A stretch of 64,000 bases of DNA from Pseudorasbora parva (GCF_024679245.1 NC_090178.1:14753861-14817860), one strand, 5' to 3'. Shown: positions 11,928 to 24,409, counted from the stretch's first letter. Numbers and translations are program-made. Notes: generated from the letters alone by a model not told the origin.

Positions 11928-13041
11928 CAATATATTGTCAAAAGTTTTTGGACACCTGCCTTTACATGCACATGAACTTTAATGACATCCCATTCTTAAT
12001 CCATAGGGTTTAATATGGATTTGGCCCACCCTTTGCAGCTATAACAACTCTTCTCAGATAGCTTTCCTCAAGTTTAGGAGTGTGTTTATGGGTTTTAGGC
12101 ACTGATGTGGATGAGAAGGCCTGGCTCGCAGACTCTGCTCTAATTCATCTCCAAGGTGTTCTATCAGGTTGAGGTCAGGACTCCGTGCAGGTCAGTCAAG
12201 TTCCTCCACACCAAACACACTCATCCACATCTTTATGCACCTTACTTTGTGCACTGGTGTGCAGTCATGTTGGAACAGGAAGAGGTCATCCCCAAACTGT
12301 TCCCACAAAGTTGTGAACATGAAATTGTCCAACATGTCTTGGTATGCTGAAGCATTAAGAGTTCCCTTTACTGGAACTAAGGGGGCAAGCCCAACCCCTA
12401 AAAAACAACTTGAAAACAAACTTTACACTTTGCAGGCACAATGCAGTCAGGCAAGATTCTCCTGTCAACCGCAAAACTCACACACGTCAATCGGACTGCC
12501 AGATTCATCACTCCAGAGAACACGTCTCCACTGCTCTAGAGTCCAGTAGTGTACTTTACACCACTGAATCCAATGCTTTGCAGTGCACTTGGTGATGTAA
12601 GGCATGGATGCAGCTGACTGGCCATGGAAACCCATTAAATGAAGCTCTCTTCACACTGTTCTCGAGCTAATCTTAAGGCCACTCGAAATTTGGAGGTCTG
12701 TAGCTATTGACTCTGCAGGAAGTTGGTGATTTCTCTCCACTGTGTGCCTCAGCATGCACTGACCCTGCTCTGTTTTTACGTGGCCAGTTGCAGTTGTTCC
12801 CAATTGCTTCCACTTTATTATAATACCACTAACAGTTGGCCATGGAATATTTAGTAGTGAGGACATTTTATTAATGGACTTACTGCACAGGTGGCAAATC
12901 ATGGTTCCACGTTTGAATTCACTGAGTTCCTGAGAGCGACCCATTCTTTCACAGATTTCTGCCTGCCTATGTGCTTGATGTTATACACCTGTGACCATGG
13001 ACGTGATTCGGAGGGGTGTCCCAATACTTGTGGCAATAGTG
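11928..13041 (-). mobile_element. Tc1-like element (family B), both ends present
   Basis: TA at 11926-11927 and 13042-13043 flank a 1114-bp element. The left end contains tgtcaaaagtttttggacac and the right end, inverted, cactattgccacaagtattgggacac. It is internally deleted compared with a ~1.6-kb Tc1. Same family as the pieces at 6355 and 29372. Confidence 0.85.
12192..12944 (-). pseudogene. Family B Tc1 transposase remnant
   Basis: The frame begins at 12944 with MGRSQELSEFKRGTMI and an N-terminal helix-turn-helix region (KMSSLLNIPWPTVSGII). A later fragment (12419-12192) keeps VPVKGTLNASAYQ and LFLFQHDCTPVHK with the second catalytic D. The first D and the third acidic residue regions are lost and frames are broken. 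Confidence 0.85.
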
Positions 13042-13043
13042 TA

Positions 13044-14460
13044 AATGTATGTCATTATAGTCAGTGTGAGATGTTACTGTTAAAATGTTGTATTTTTTAT
13101 TTTGTTTTTTAATGGTCATTTTGCAATTTGTCCACTTAATTGCAGCATTGCACATGCTTTGGCACAAACTGGCATACTTCATAAGGTGATACCACTGCAA
13201 TATACCACTGAGTATAACATGATCCTAGATGACCATCTTTGTTGACCCTGGAACAACATTCCATCAACCAATCAGATTTGAGGGAAAAGTTTACATCATT
13301 TTCTCCATCATTGAATCATCATTTTTTGAACAGTTACTGCAGTTGAACAGTTTATCCCTTAATATTATTTGCATATAAATTCTGACCTTTTTAATGTCTC
13401 GAAACAAGTAATGCCTCGACATAGTAAGAAAACAAGCTCACAGAGAGATTATGAAACAGCTACACGCACTTATTATGATTACCTAAGGACTGATGGGTTT
13501 ATAATGAACTAAGAAGCAAACATGCAAATCCTAATATTTTAGAGTGAGCATATGATAACACTAAAAGCTCCACTATATTAGTTAACACCCTAATTACTAT
13601 TGATTCACGATTCTTGGCTTTATAATTTAGATTGAACCCAATACACCGCACATAATCATTGTTGCCATTCGTCCTTTTGAGGACAAAAACATCATTTCTA
13701 ATTTATTAAAATTCACTCTTATAAATCTATGCCCTGAGGATTAATTTGATTTCTATTGAATGTACTTGTTTCAGATCCTATAGAGAAACTATAGAATTAA
13801 TGTGGTAGTCAGGCGTATAATTTGGAGTTGTAGGACAAAGGCTGCAGAAGTTATTTGCTTTATTTGAGGCAGGATGATTTGAAATTCCATTGCATTGCCT
13901 CAGGTTTGTAAAGGCAGTGTGGAGCAAAGTAAAATGTCTTTTGAGCTTCAGAGTTGATACAAATATACAGATACTGATCTAAATACTGGTGTTTTCTTGT
14001 AAAGGTAGTGTGTGTCCCCATTTGCTATAATGACAGCAGCACTCGGGATGCATTAACTTCACAAGTTTATGTACAACCTGCGATGACTTTCTCTAGCATG
14101 ATTTGCAACAATACAAAGAGCATCTTGTACTTCAGTGAAAACAATAACATACTGCCTGTGCATATGGAGATCATATGGTCAATGTCTGGAAACATACAGT
14201 TAATGCATAGCCATATAAAAGGGGGTGTCTGCCCTATGAAGATTGACATCTTCACCCTTTATTAAAATATGAGTTAAAATATTGTATAAGCACATAGTGT
14301 TTTTTTTTGTTGTTGTTGTTTTTCTTTTATTTTTATTATTTTTATTATTGGTAATGCAGTGATGCCAAACTGCGCAGACATAATCTTAAGCCAAGTTGTC
14401 ATACAAAAAAACAAAAAAAAATGAACACATGCAAAAAGGAGAGAGCTAATGAAATATATA
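13044..14460. other. No gene; part may be a dispersed repeat
   Basis: Around 13235-13290 the block ccctggaacaacattccatc resembles a dispersed fish repeat. The rest is AT-rich with no supported exon. Confidence 0.35.
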
Positions 14461-14490
14461 CCCCCCCCCCAAAAAAAAAAAAAAAAAAAA
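14461..14490. repeat. C10 and A20 homopolymer junction
   Basis: A C run is followed directly by a long A run, possibly a decayed poly(A) tail; the source cannot be identified. Confidence 0.9.
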
Positions 14491-15522
14491 TTCCAATAAA
14501 TGAATAACATGTAATATCAAACATTTAGCTTTAGTGTATACCTTTTTCACATATAGTTTTGTCAGATCAACAACTTAACCAAGTTAAATGTTCTGTCACT
14601 TTTAAGTCAAAATCATTAGGATAAAGATCATGCTCCATGAAGATAATATATATATAACATGTATTATTAGTAGTACTATGCAGTGCTAAGGAATTAATTT
14701 GCACACTTTAAAGGGGATTTTTTATTTTTTTTTGCACACCCAGGTTCCAGATATTCAAATAGATGTATCTCAGCCAATTATTGTCTTATCCTAACAAATC
14801 ATACATCAGTGGAAAGTTGATTTATTTATAATAAAAAAAAAAAATAATAATAATAAAAAAAAAAAACTTATGACCAGTCAGACATTTTGAATGATTATAT
14901 TCAACTTGTAAGGTCCTTAAAAACATATATCCCCTCTGGACATCTTGTTTGGCCACTACTAAATGTCTTATTAATATTATAACATCATTTATTTTAGTTT
15001 AAAAACTTTTTTATTTTAAAACTTTTTTCAATGTAATCTTATACTTTTGAACCCAACGAAAATGCAGAAATAGCATATCTAATACTAGACACCTTTATCA
15101 CTGATGATGCACAAAACTGAAAATAATCACTGACATTTATTATAGATCAGTGGAAGTAGTGTACATTATCAAAGCTTGTATGCTGCCATTATAAAATACT
15201 ATGTGAACACTGTGCATATGTAAGTCACTTTGGATAAAAGCATCAGCAAATTAATAAATGTAAATGTGAACTCCAAATGGCCTAGTGAAGTTCCTTCTAA
15301 AGTGTATAAGGTCATGATGTCATGACTGTTTGCTGAGGAAGAGTGGGAAGATGACGCAGAGATTATAAGGATCATCAATCTTACTTCGCAGTCTAATTAG
15401 AATAAATGTCTTGCTAATTTTCCATTTACAGATTCAGGCTGAACTATAATTTCAATTACCAGTGAGGTTAAAATATTTTAAAATATTCAGTGAAAAACAA
15501 CTTTTAGTCTGTTCCACATACA
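14491..15522. other. AT-rich region with a retroposon-like tail at 15216-15265
   Basis: The order taagtcactttggataaaag, catcagcaaattaataaatg is a degenerate version of the 3' tail seen on many fish SINEs. A-rich tracts occur at 14829-14868. No gene is seen. Confidence 0.4.
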
Positions 15523-15531
15523 ATACATTGC

Positions 15532-16054
15532 TAGCCTGACAAGCCAGACCCACATCAAGATGTTTGGTCTGGAAACTCACCATTGACAGGGCTCAATCCG
15601 AGGGGCGGGATAAACGGTTGTCTTTCAAACTCCCTCTGCACGGCGTGCACGCAATTGGATATCGCTACAACAAACCAGAGCAACTAAGGTGAAGCAGAGC
15701 TAGTTAAACTTTTTACTCTATCCGGTCGGCAAAACACATCTTCCCTTCTTAAGAATGACTTCAGTGCCGTTTTTTGTTCTTTTCTCAGAGAAAAGCTTAA
15801 CTCCAACTGTTCCAGATTCGCGGTCAAATGCAAGCTGATTCGAAAGTCCGCCGTTCGCCAGTTTCTGTGTTTACTAGAAGCACGCAAGCGCAACTCAGCC
15901 GTCATTATGTTAAGCCCCGCCCATCAACTCTATACACGATGTGATTGGCCTGACCAGAGTTTGGGGTTTACAGCTCAGAAGTGTATTGAGAGTTGCTAGA
16001 CGATACTCGCAGCAGATTAGATTAGCTGCCGCTAGGGTGCATCTTTCTAGGCTA
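15532..16054. mobile_element. 9-bp-TSD miniature element, copy 1
   Basis: A 523-bp element from tagcctgacaagccagacc to aggcta, flanked by perfect 9-bp duplications atacattgc (15523-15531 and 16055-16063). The ends form an imperfect ~22-bp inverted repeat. Three further copies occur at 39468, 49235 and 59971. A 9-bp duplication suggests the MuDR/MULE superfamily. The minus-strand small ORF shared by the family is frameshifted here (15905-15684, starting MTAELRLRASSKHRNWRTA). Confidence 0.85.
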
Positions 16055-16243
16055 ATACATTGCATATGACTTGAAATATAGTGCACAAATAAGACCCAAT
16101 TTTATTTTGCTTTTTGGGTGAATTTTTTATTTATCTATTTTGTCTTGGATATTTAAGCAGTTATAACACCACGATGCAGCTGCTAGGAATATCAAACTCA
16201 AGAATAATAAATTAATCAAGGGTCTCATTCGAACACCCCCAGT
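16055..16243. other. Spacer between two DNA transposons
   Basis: It carries the right target duplication (16055-16063) of the 9-bp-TSD element and the left duplication of the hAT element (16236-16243). Nothing else is recognised. Confidence 0.5.
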
Positions 16244-17614
16244 TAGGGTTAGGCGATGTCTCCTAAATGGCAGTTGACTATGTAAAACATTGCGATGGAC
16301 GATGATATCGTTGTTTGTTTTCATTTTTATAAAAATATATAATTTACTGTTGTGGCAAGCAGCGGGGCGAGGGACCGCGAGAGCGGGCCGGTGACGAATA
16401 GTAATGAGCACCAGCTGTGCGGCACACCGGTCTCGTCTCACGGCCAAGTGACGGGAGCATTAAAGGAGGAGCGAAGGCAGCAGAAGACGAGAGAGGACCA
16501 GGCCTGGATTTTACGTTGAGTTTTGAAATGTGTGTGCGGGCAGTCGTCCGTGAGGGGCTGCCCACGGTTTACTTTTGTTTTGTTTATTTATTTGAAATGA
16601 AAAAGTTTGTTGAACGTTCACCGGTTCCCGCCTCCTTCCCTCTATCCACGAACCCCGTTACAACTATACTCTGTATTTTATCTCTTTACATAAATACTAT
16701 TTTCTACTTAAAAACTATAATTTCATTATTTAAGTAACCCAAATAAGGACTAGGTTGCACTAGGTTGCACATGATGGGAGGGAAAGTAGCTTCCTTCCAC
16801 TTAAGAAGAGTTGTGCACTTTTTATTTTAATTTATCTCTTTGCATACATAGTACTATTTTCTACTTAAAGCTATATTTTCATTATTAACTCAGTGTTTTG
16901 TATGTGGATGCTGTTTTACGTGAATATTACCACAGGAGTAAAGCACAAAGCTTTGTTTACAAAGGAAATCAATTTGCCAATCGAACATTGAAGCCCTGGA
17001 TGAGAGAGGTGGGCTGAGCCCAATTTAAGGTTTGCCAGCTTTTAATTCTGTTTTGCGATCTGGTCACCCGATTTTCCGATTTCCGTGAATTTTAACAATA
17101 GACCTAACGTTAGTCCATTTTAGCCCACTGGACATCTAGTTTCTTTTCTCAAATCTTCACTCTTTTTTACAGGAAATTATAAATGTTTCTTCCTTTCGTT
17201 TGCTTATGTCTATTATACCCATTCACACCTATGGTAAAGACTAGGACAAATACATTTTGACATATTTTATTTTATTAAATTTTATGTTTGTGCTTTTTGG
17301 ACTTGAGGCACGTCAAGTTTATTTGAATAGCGCATTTCACACTCTGAGATTTTCATTTTCTCTGGCAGTGCATAATCAAACGTAGCCTAAATGTCTTGAC
17401 CCCGTGGAAGATAAAATTAGCTCTTCAGCCCTTTTACAACAAGTGTTGCTTTGCAACATCAGGAGAAAACATGAAGACAAAGATATTCGAAAAGGTGTCT
17501 ATCCAGCTCGTGTCCCACAATCATCACGCATGGTGCATCACGATGGCGGCACTCCATCGTGATGTCGGTCAGCCATCCCGATGGACGATGATATCATCCA
17601 TCGGCACAACCCTA
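16244..17614. mobile_element. hAT-type element carrying a nested solo LTR
   Basis: The left end tagggttaggcgatg and inverted right end tagggttgtgccgatg are flanked by 8-bp cccccagt (16236-16243) and ccctcagt (17615-17622), 7/8 alike. Subterminal cgatggacgatgatatc occurs near both ends (16294 and 17581) in direct orientation. A ~60-bp internal direct repeat (about 16672-16735 and 16833-16890, sharing tactattttctacttaaa) is present. No transposase is present. Confidence 0.75.
16351..16662. mobile_element. Probable solo LTR nested in the hAT element
   Basis: A 312-bp GC-richer block begins tgtggcaagcagcgg and ends ccccgttaca, so it has TG...CA boundaries. Flanking 5-mers actgt (16346-16350) and actat (16663-16667) match at 4 of 5. 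This fits an LTR left by recombination between the two LTRs of a retrotransposon. Family and orientation are undetermined. Confidence 0.5.
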
Positions 17615-17622
17615 CCCTCAGT

Positions 17623-18226
17623 CCAGAGGGTAGGGTTTTATTTGGCCGCAAGCCTCAGACAGGGTGGAAGTAAGACCGAATATGGGATTTTGGACTTTTG
17701 GTAATTTTATAGACTCAAAACCTACTTTGATATTTGAGCGGTGATAACCACTAGAAACGTCCAACTCGGGTCTAATAAAGGTCCCGTAGGGCCAATTCAA
17801 ACACCTGAGTCCTCATTCACTCTCATGTAGTAAAATGAAGGGATAGGACATTCTTCAAAACAAAACAAACATTACATGACAATTTTAATTTGTATGTGTA
17901 CTGTCTCTTTAACATTTCTTGTTTTTTAGTCTTTGGATGCACATCTTCTCTTTCTGCAGGGCTCTTGTTTCTTGGCTAGAGGTAAAAGTAAGGGGAAGAA
18001 AATAAAATAAGATCTAAGAAGATCAATAAATGTTTAATCAGATTTAAAGGATGGCATTACACTGAGCTTTATGGTGGCTCCTACGCAGTTTCAGGGTGGT
18101 CGAGTCCTTGGGAATTTAAAGAAAACTTTATAGCGCTGTAAACATGCTACCATTCTCTTTTCCATTTCGTCCACATAAAGTGCAGACAGATCAGTAAATC
18201 TGCAATGCGTGGAGGCTATGGTTGCT

Positions 18227-18229
<3 letters not shown>
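17623..18229. other. No gene recognised
   Basis: Unique-looking. A short block at 17940-17985 has acceptor- and donor-like dinucleotides around 22 bases, but this is too little to call an exon. Confidence 0.35.
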
Positions 18230-18319
<90 letters not shown>

Positions 18320-18337
18320 TCTCTCACACTCTCTCTC
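18230..18337. repeat. (TC)n microsatellite with CA interruptions
   Basis: About 40 TC units to 18309, then mixed cacaca and ctctct. Confidence 0.97.
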
Positions 18338-18864
18338 CTCTCTACCAGTGTTCCTCATCCACTCCGTTGTCCTTCACACTATTATTCTAATAGGACCGAT
18401 TTATCCTCTGATGTTTGAGATGCCGTGCAATTGCCGTAAAGTAAACACGATGCTCGCACATTATCTCAGCGCTGTGTTTATATTGCTTCTGATCTGGTCC
18501 ACGATAAGAGAGCACAGCTTGTCAAAGTGCACAAAAACAAAACAAACGATTCCTTGCCCTTACTCGCTGCAGGGTGATATGTTAACAAATATCTACAAGC
18601 AGAATGCTGCATCTGTGTTTGTTGAAAATATTAGATGCATGATAGTTAGCAGTGGAATTCTGCATTTTATTAAGTTCTGATTTATTTAACTCTTTTAGTA
18701 ACTGTGATGTGATTATCACACATCATCTTTTTAGAGATCTAGAAGATTTTGGATTTAGAATCTCTCTGAAATTACAGAAATCTTGGGAGGATTTTTTGAC
18801 ATTCGTTATTTTTTGCTTAAAAAAAACAATAAAACATAACTGTGGTATATGTTAATATAAACCA
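18338..18864. other. No gene recognised
   Basis: Ordinary sequence between the TC tract and a Tc1 relic. Confidence 0.4.
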
Positions 18865-19781
18865 ATATGGCATAACATTATGACCGGTGAAGTGAATAAC
18901 ACTGATTATCTCTTCATCACTACACTTGTTAGTGCATGGGTGGGATATATTAGGCAGCAAGTGCCATTAAATTTGATGTGTTTTTGTCATTAAAGTTGAT
19001 GTGTTAGAAGAAGGAAAAAATGGGCAAGCGTATGAATTTGAGCGAGTTTGACATGGGTCAAATTGTGATGGCTAGATGACTGGGTCAGAGCATCTCCAAA
19101 ACTGTGGCCAAGGCTCATTGATGCACGTGGGTAGTGAAGGCTGGCCCGTGTGGTCCAATCAAACAGACAAGCTACTGTAGCTCAAATTGCTCAAGAAGTT
19201 AATGCTAGTTTTGACAGAAAATCTGTCAGAATGCACCGTGCATCACAGTTTGTTGTGTATGGGGTTGCATAGCCGCAGATAAGACAGGGTGCCCATGCTG
19301 ACCCCTGTCCACTGCCGAAAGCGGCCAGCAGTGAGCAGTAAGCATTAGAACTGGACCACGGAGCAATGGAAAAAGGTCAATGACATTTTCTTTTCCATCA
19401 CATGGCTGGCTGGGTGCGTGTGCGTTGCTTACCTGGGGAACAACATGGCATCAGGATGCACTAGGCCGGAGGAGGCAGTGTGATGCTTTGGGCAATGTTC
19501 TGCTGGGAAACCTTGGGTCCTGTGGAAGTTACTTTGACAGATACCACTTACCTAAGCATTGTTGCAGACTATGTACACCCTTTCATGGAACGGTATTCCC
19601 TAGTGGCTGCGACCACTTTCAGCAGGATAATGCTACCTGGTCAGGAAACTCACTGTGTTCAAAAGGATCTGTTGCTAACATCTTGGTGTCATGTACCATA
19701 CCACACCTTCAGGGGACTAGTGGAGTCCATGCCTGAACAGGTCAGCGCTGTTTTGGCAGAAAGAGGGGGACCAACACAATA
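18865..19781 (+). mobile_element. Tc1-like relic (family D)
   Basis: The left end contains ggcataacattatgacc, the terminal motif of a common teleost Tc1 family. The expected mirror-image right terminus is missing. Internal deletions shorten it to about 0.9 kb. A related relic is at 51188-52715. Confidence 0.8.
19020..19735 (+). pseudogene. Family D Tc1 transposase remnant
   Basis: The ATG at 19020 gives MGKRMNLSEFDMGQIVMAR, then a stop. The DNA-binding region is partly deleted. Later pieces match the Tc1 order (the ctgtagctcaaattgctcaa region, the bases encoding a WAMFCWETLGP-type block near 19487, then a cagcaggataatgc block for the second catalytic D). The segment carrying the third catalytic acid ([13 protein letters not shown]) is deleted. 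Confidence 0.8.
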
Positions 19782-19839
19782 ATGTCAAATAAGTTTATTA
19801 TCACCATTATTTCTATTAAATAAATAAATACACACAAAT

Positions 19840-19841
<2 letters not shown>

Positions 19842-19894
<53 letters not shown>
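19842..19894. repeat. (CA)n microsatellite
   Basis: About 26 CA units with one interruption, following an (AAAT) stretch. Confidence 0.97.
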
Positions 19895-19899
<5 letters not shown>

Positions 19900-21324
19900 A
19901 TATATTCTTTTATTTTTTTGCTCCATATATTAAATTCAGCTCAGTACATTAAGAATTGAAATGGACACTACATCCTGACTCCCCTGAGGGGGTAAATTGC
20001 ATCTAGCGTTTTCCATGACAAAGCAGCTGGAGTCACAATAACAGGACAGTCAGGCTGAATCATTTGAGCCCTGAGGCTCCATGAGGAGGCTTTTAGCCAG
20101 AGGAGAATGATCCAAACGGAGGAAGAGGTGGAAGGAAAAATGCAGTAATGGATTTAGTTTGTCCATCCTTATTTTCATATTCCAAAACACAGTTTCTTTG
20201 TGTACCATGGCTCAGTCTAATTTGGATTCTGTGCAGGAGTGTGATTTTTTGTTGTCAGGGAGGAAACACAGATGGGAGACTTTATTTACAGATGAGCTGA
20301 TAAATGAGGGGATTTCTGTTTAGCCTAATCATTAGACGCACATGGAGTAATGAAATATGCGCACCAGTATCAGTGCCATTAGATGAGAAAAGGTCCCAAA
20401 TATCAAAATCCACTTAACTGTCTGTCATTTGCATTTCTTAACATAACAAATTATAATAGTAATTGTAAATGATTGCAAAATTGAAAACTTTTTTTTTTTT
20501 TTTTCATTTAAAGAATTTAAAAATGCATATTGTACACAGATAAACACAGAGGTATTTGATGGTGTTTTCCTAATTTGGAAACGTTCTCACAGTGAGGTAT
20601 CCTATTTATTTATTCCTTCATTAGTTTTACTGAACAACGGTTTGGTAAAGCAGTCACGTTAATATCATATTTGAAACATTATTTCCATAGAACCTCCATA
20701 TGTTGAGACCTAAGACAATTGCACTGAGAAAAGATTCAATTATTAAAGCAAAACAAATTGTTGCTGTATCCTGTCCAATTGGTAGATATATTATATTATT
20801 AGACATGATGTAACTTGTATATCCAAAGTTTCTTAGTTTGCACATTTCATAGAAAGTCCCTCTTCATGCAATCTATCTCATCTGCCATCGGAGAACCACA
20901 AGACGCTGGCTGTGACAGGCTGAATGCTCTGGGCCCTCCTCTGTGGGTTCTCACACCACGTAACTGACTGATGTTTGGATTCATAAACAGAGTGATTGAG
21001 TGCTGCTGGCAGCCCGGCTGCCATTACAGCCAGTGCTAGCTGAAAAACGACAGCGAGGACTAGCAGCGAGGGAAATCACGACGCTGTCCCGCTGACGGCT
21101 CCTAATCATTTCCTGTGTTTGTGTTCTTAGTTGCCCTTTACTACTGCTGTCCATCACACACCTTACATTTGTGTGGCACAGTCGTTTCTGCTGAATGATG
21201 ATATATGTTTGAAAGGAGCACTCTATTTCGATTGAAAAATATCAGATTAGCTATGGTGTCAGTGCACACAGAAAATATCTTTATTTTACAACTCAATGGG
21301 AGAAAACTGTGAGAATTTTTTAGA
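19895..21324. other. Unique sequence, possible conserved non-coding block
   Basis: No gene or transposon is recognised. Bases about 20870-21130 are GC-balanced and non-repetitive in an AT-rich setting, a profile often seen for conserved regulatory DNA. Conservation cannot be judged from one sequence. Confidence 0.3.
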
Positions 21325-21605
21325 CTCAGAAAGTATTTTCAACACTTTGAACCAAAATTATAAATGTCTTTTCTGTCACTTGATCAATTGAATGCATCCT
21401 TACTGAATAAATGTATTAATTTATTTCAGTTCTTTCTCAAAAAGAATTAAATAATAATAATAACAATCTTACCGACTCAACTTTTGAATGGTAGTTCAGT
21501 GTTACAAAAGCTTTCTATTTAAAAAAAAGGCTGTTCTTTTGAACATTTTATTCATCAAATAATCCTAGTCTGTTTTACACAACTGCTTTCAACATTGAAA
21601 GTATA
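21325..21605. repeat. Teleost dispersed repeat, 3' pieces in opposite orientations
   Basis: 21330-21497 has the plus-strand 3' end of the repeat seen at 9478 (cacttgatcaattgaatgca ... cttttgaatggtagt). 21498-21605 reads as the minus-strand version of the adjacent segment (aggctgttcttttgaacatt). A local inversion or two insertions would explain this. Confidence 0.55.
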
Positions 21606-21616
21606 CTATACTGTCA

Positions 21617-21975
21617 AAGAGCACCGTCTTTCGGATGAGACGTTAAACCGAGGTCCTGACTCTCTGTGGTCGTTAAAAATCCCAGGATGTCTTTTGGGAA
21701 AAGAGTAGGGGTGTAACCCCGGCATCCTGGCCAAATTTGCCCATTGGCCCCTGTCCATCATGGCCTCCTAATAATCCCCATATCCTGATTGGCTTCATCA
21801 CTCGGTCTCCTCTCCACTAATCAGCTGGTGTGTGGTGAGCGTTCTGGCGCAATATGGCTGCCGTCGCATCATCCAGGTGGGTGCTGAACATTGGTGGTGG
21901 TTGAGGAGATTCCCCCTTCTATGTAAAGCGCTTTGAGTGCCTTGAAAAGCGCTATATAAATCGAACGCATTATTA
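21617..21975 (+). mobile_element. SINE/retroposon with LINE-type tail
   Basis: Recognisable teleost SINE body: ggatgagacgttaaaccgag, gtaggggtgtaaccccggca, gcaatatggctgccgtcgca, then the tail agcgctttgagtg ... aagcgctatataaat and (ATT)n. The 3' tail type is shared with L2-like LINEs, whose enzymes mobilise such SINEs. The 5' promoter head is not clear here. Confidence 0.75.
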
Positions 21976-22015
21976 TTATTTTATATAGATATATATATAT
22001 ATATATATAAATTAA
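21976..22015. repeat. (ATT)/(TA)n tail
   Basis: Short simple repeat after the SINE tail. Confidence 0.85.
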
Positions 22016-23203
22016 ATGGCTGACAACGATTTTGGACCGCTATTGGCCTGGATTGGTACGATAGGGGGCCCAACCTCATATTCTTTCATAGGGCCCAAAA
22101 TTGCTAGCTATGCCCCTGGGCCACTGTATTTAAAGTATTTTAGTATGTTGAAAAGACACATGGGAAGGGGACTTGTGGTCTTCTGAGAGTGCTATGGTAC
22201 AGGGCCATATGTGTGCTTTTTACAGTTTAAATAAAAGCCACAACAGATAATGGTAATAGCAATGTTTTCATAGACGTTTGATAATTACTGATTAAATATT
22301 CATATGTATTCACATGACAGATATAAATGAGTTGCTTTTTACTTGTGCTCTCGAATTCATAGTGTTGCTCTCCAGATATCCTGCACAAGACAAATCCAGC
22401 ATGTTAAAGATATTTCAAATGTAGCCCCTATCTTGCCACGAGGCCTGCCTGAGGGCTCTATTTAGTTTCCTCTAAATGCCAGTGATCACGGCATCCTCTC
22501 GCTTTCCCTTCAGCAAAGGTATATCCCTAGTGTTTTGGCACAGGATTTTTTTTTAATCCTATTGACACTGCTGCAACTGTACTTAAACACAGTAAAAAAA
22601 CACAATAGAGCTAATAAACTCAGTGACTTCTTTTCAGCCTGTAGATTAAATGTAAACACTTATTTTTGACCAGACAAATGAATGCAATCTTATGACAAAT
22701 TGTTGCATGTTATATCCATTTTATGTTTTGACAAATTCTTATGAATTTTGTAAAATCGCATTCGCTTGCGTCCCATTGTTGTTCCTAAACATTATATGTT
22801 TAGTGGTGAGGTTTGGGTGGACCTAAATCCTTTTCTTTTATTTTTCGAATAATTGTATGTTCATACAAAATTACCACCTTGTAGTATAGTTATTTTTCTC
22901 GTGAGATCAGATTGGACAAATCTGCTCAATTTTACAATTAATGATCATTTATAAACAAAGATCGGGAGGAACACGTGCCTATCCAGTCAGTATGAGCCGA
23001 CTCGCTTATGTTCCTCGGCAGTTTTCTGCATTCCTCCACCTCCTCGTCTCATCACCTGGTTACTATCCAAACCAAAGATATAGGTGGAGTACTCTGGATT
23101 TGGGTTAAATTCAGAATTCGGAGCCCTCCCCTCAGATAATCTAATCTGATTATTTGTCAGTGTGAACTCATGAAGTTTTTCATGTGCTTGACCCATAGGC
23201 ATT
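22016..23203. other. No gene; short repeat end near 22025-22130
   Basis: The segment around agggggcccaacctcatatt and agctatgcccctggg looks like the end of a dispersed element. The remainder is unique-looking. Confidence 0.35.
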
Positions 23204-23754
23204 GGCTGCGTCTAAAAACATAGGCAGCTACATTTTCAGCTGACTTGTTGCCTCACTGCTTTATCAGGCAATAACTTTTTAGGCAGTGTTTGCACACCGA
23301 GATTCCTCACAAAACTGATTTCAGACTTCTAAGGTGGCATAACGATTTAATGATCTACAGCAAAATAGAACAGGCTTTGGTTGGTTATAACTAAGCAAAT
23401 ATTGTATTACTGCAATAGCAATTTCTTGCTAGAAATTACTTAATAATCTGGTCAAAAACATACTTTTACACACAAACTGACAACCAAACGCGGTTTATTT
23501 TTTAGTAAATGTTACAGAATTTAAAAGCACAGGATTGTGGGATATCAAAGGCATCAAAGGATACATCTATGCTGCCTTCAAAAATCTATCAAGTTTTTTC
23601 AAAAATCAAAAGTCTATCAAAAATCTATTGAGATTGAAGGTTTCTCAGGAGAGTAAGTGGTAAAGCTAACAATGGATTCAGACGTGCTTTGATGCCTTCC
23701 TTCCTTGGAATTTATCCACCGAAGGGGGCATTTTTAGGCTTTTGGACGTAGCTG
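23204..23754. mobile_element. Probable non-autonomous DNA element, ~550 bp
   Basis: The left end ggctgcgtctaaaaacat and the inverted right end cagctacgtccaaaagcc form an imperfect inverted repeat. The interior includes taggcagc-type motifs and catcaaaggcatcaaagg-like short repeats. No coding capacity. No clear target duplication was found. Confidence 0.5.
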
Positions 23755-24006
23755 TAATTTGCGGGTGGGAGGGGTGGGACATGTCCCACCACTTTTAAAA
23801 CATCTTGCGGCACGGATGTACCTAATAAAAAATGAATATCCAATTAACTAGAAGAGTATTCATTACCTTTGTTTGTTAAATCTGTTCTTGCACTGGAATT
23901 TGTTGTTTTTGAAATCACACTGAGCATTTATTGCTGATGTTATCAGTAGTGGAAGGCAAATGTGTTCTTCAAGCACAGCCAGAGACAAAAACAATCTATC
24001 GCTTAA

Positions 24007-24409
24007 AGGATTAGTTCACTTCAAAATGAACATTTTCTGATATTTTACTCACCCCCATTTCATCCAAGATGTTCATGTCTTTTTCTTTTTTCAGTCGAAA
24101 AGAAATTATGTTTTTTGAGGAAAACATTCCAGGACCATAGACTTCCATGGCAACCAAAATGTTGAAGGTCCAAATCACTGCAGTTTAAAATAGAGTTTTG
24201 AAGGGCTTCAGAGGCTATGCGTCATCCCAGATGAGGAATAGGGTCTTATCTAGCGAAACAATCTGCCTTTTTTTTTTTTATGTATTTTATTTTTATGAAT
24301 AATACTTCCAAGGATTGCTCATAATGTCGGAAAGGTTATGTTGTGAAAAAGAGTAAAATATTCATAAAATATTCCAGAGGAAATTTTCATTTTGAAGTGA
24401 ACTAATCCT
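24007..24409. mobile_element. TTAA-flanked miniature element with perfect 24-bp TIRs
   Basis: TTAA at 24003-24006 and 24410-24413 flank a 403-bp element. The ends aggattagttcacttcaaa(atgaa) are exact inverted copies over 24 bp (28 bp with the TTAA). TTAA duplication points to piggyBac or Kolobok. No coding capacity. The perfect ends suggest recent insertion. Confidence 0.9.

Noticed and set aside
17940..17985. 22-base micro-exon between acceptor- and donor-like motifs
   Set aside because: Too short to test by reading alone, and no neighbouring exon is visible.
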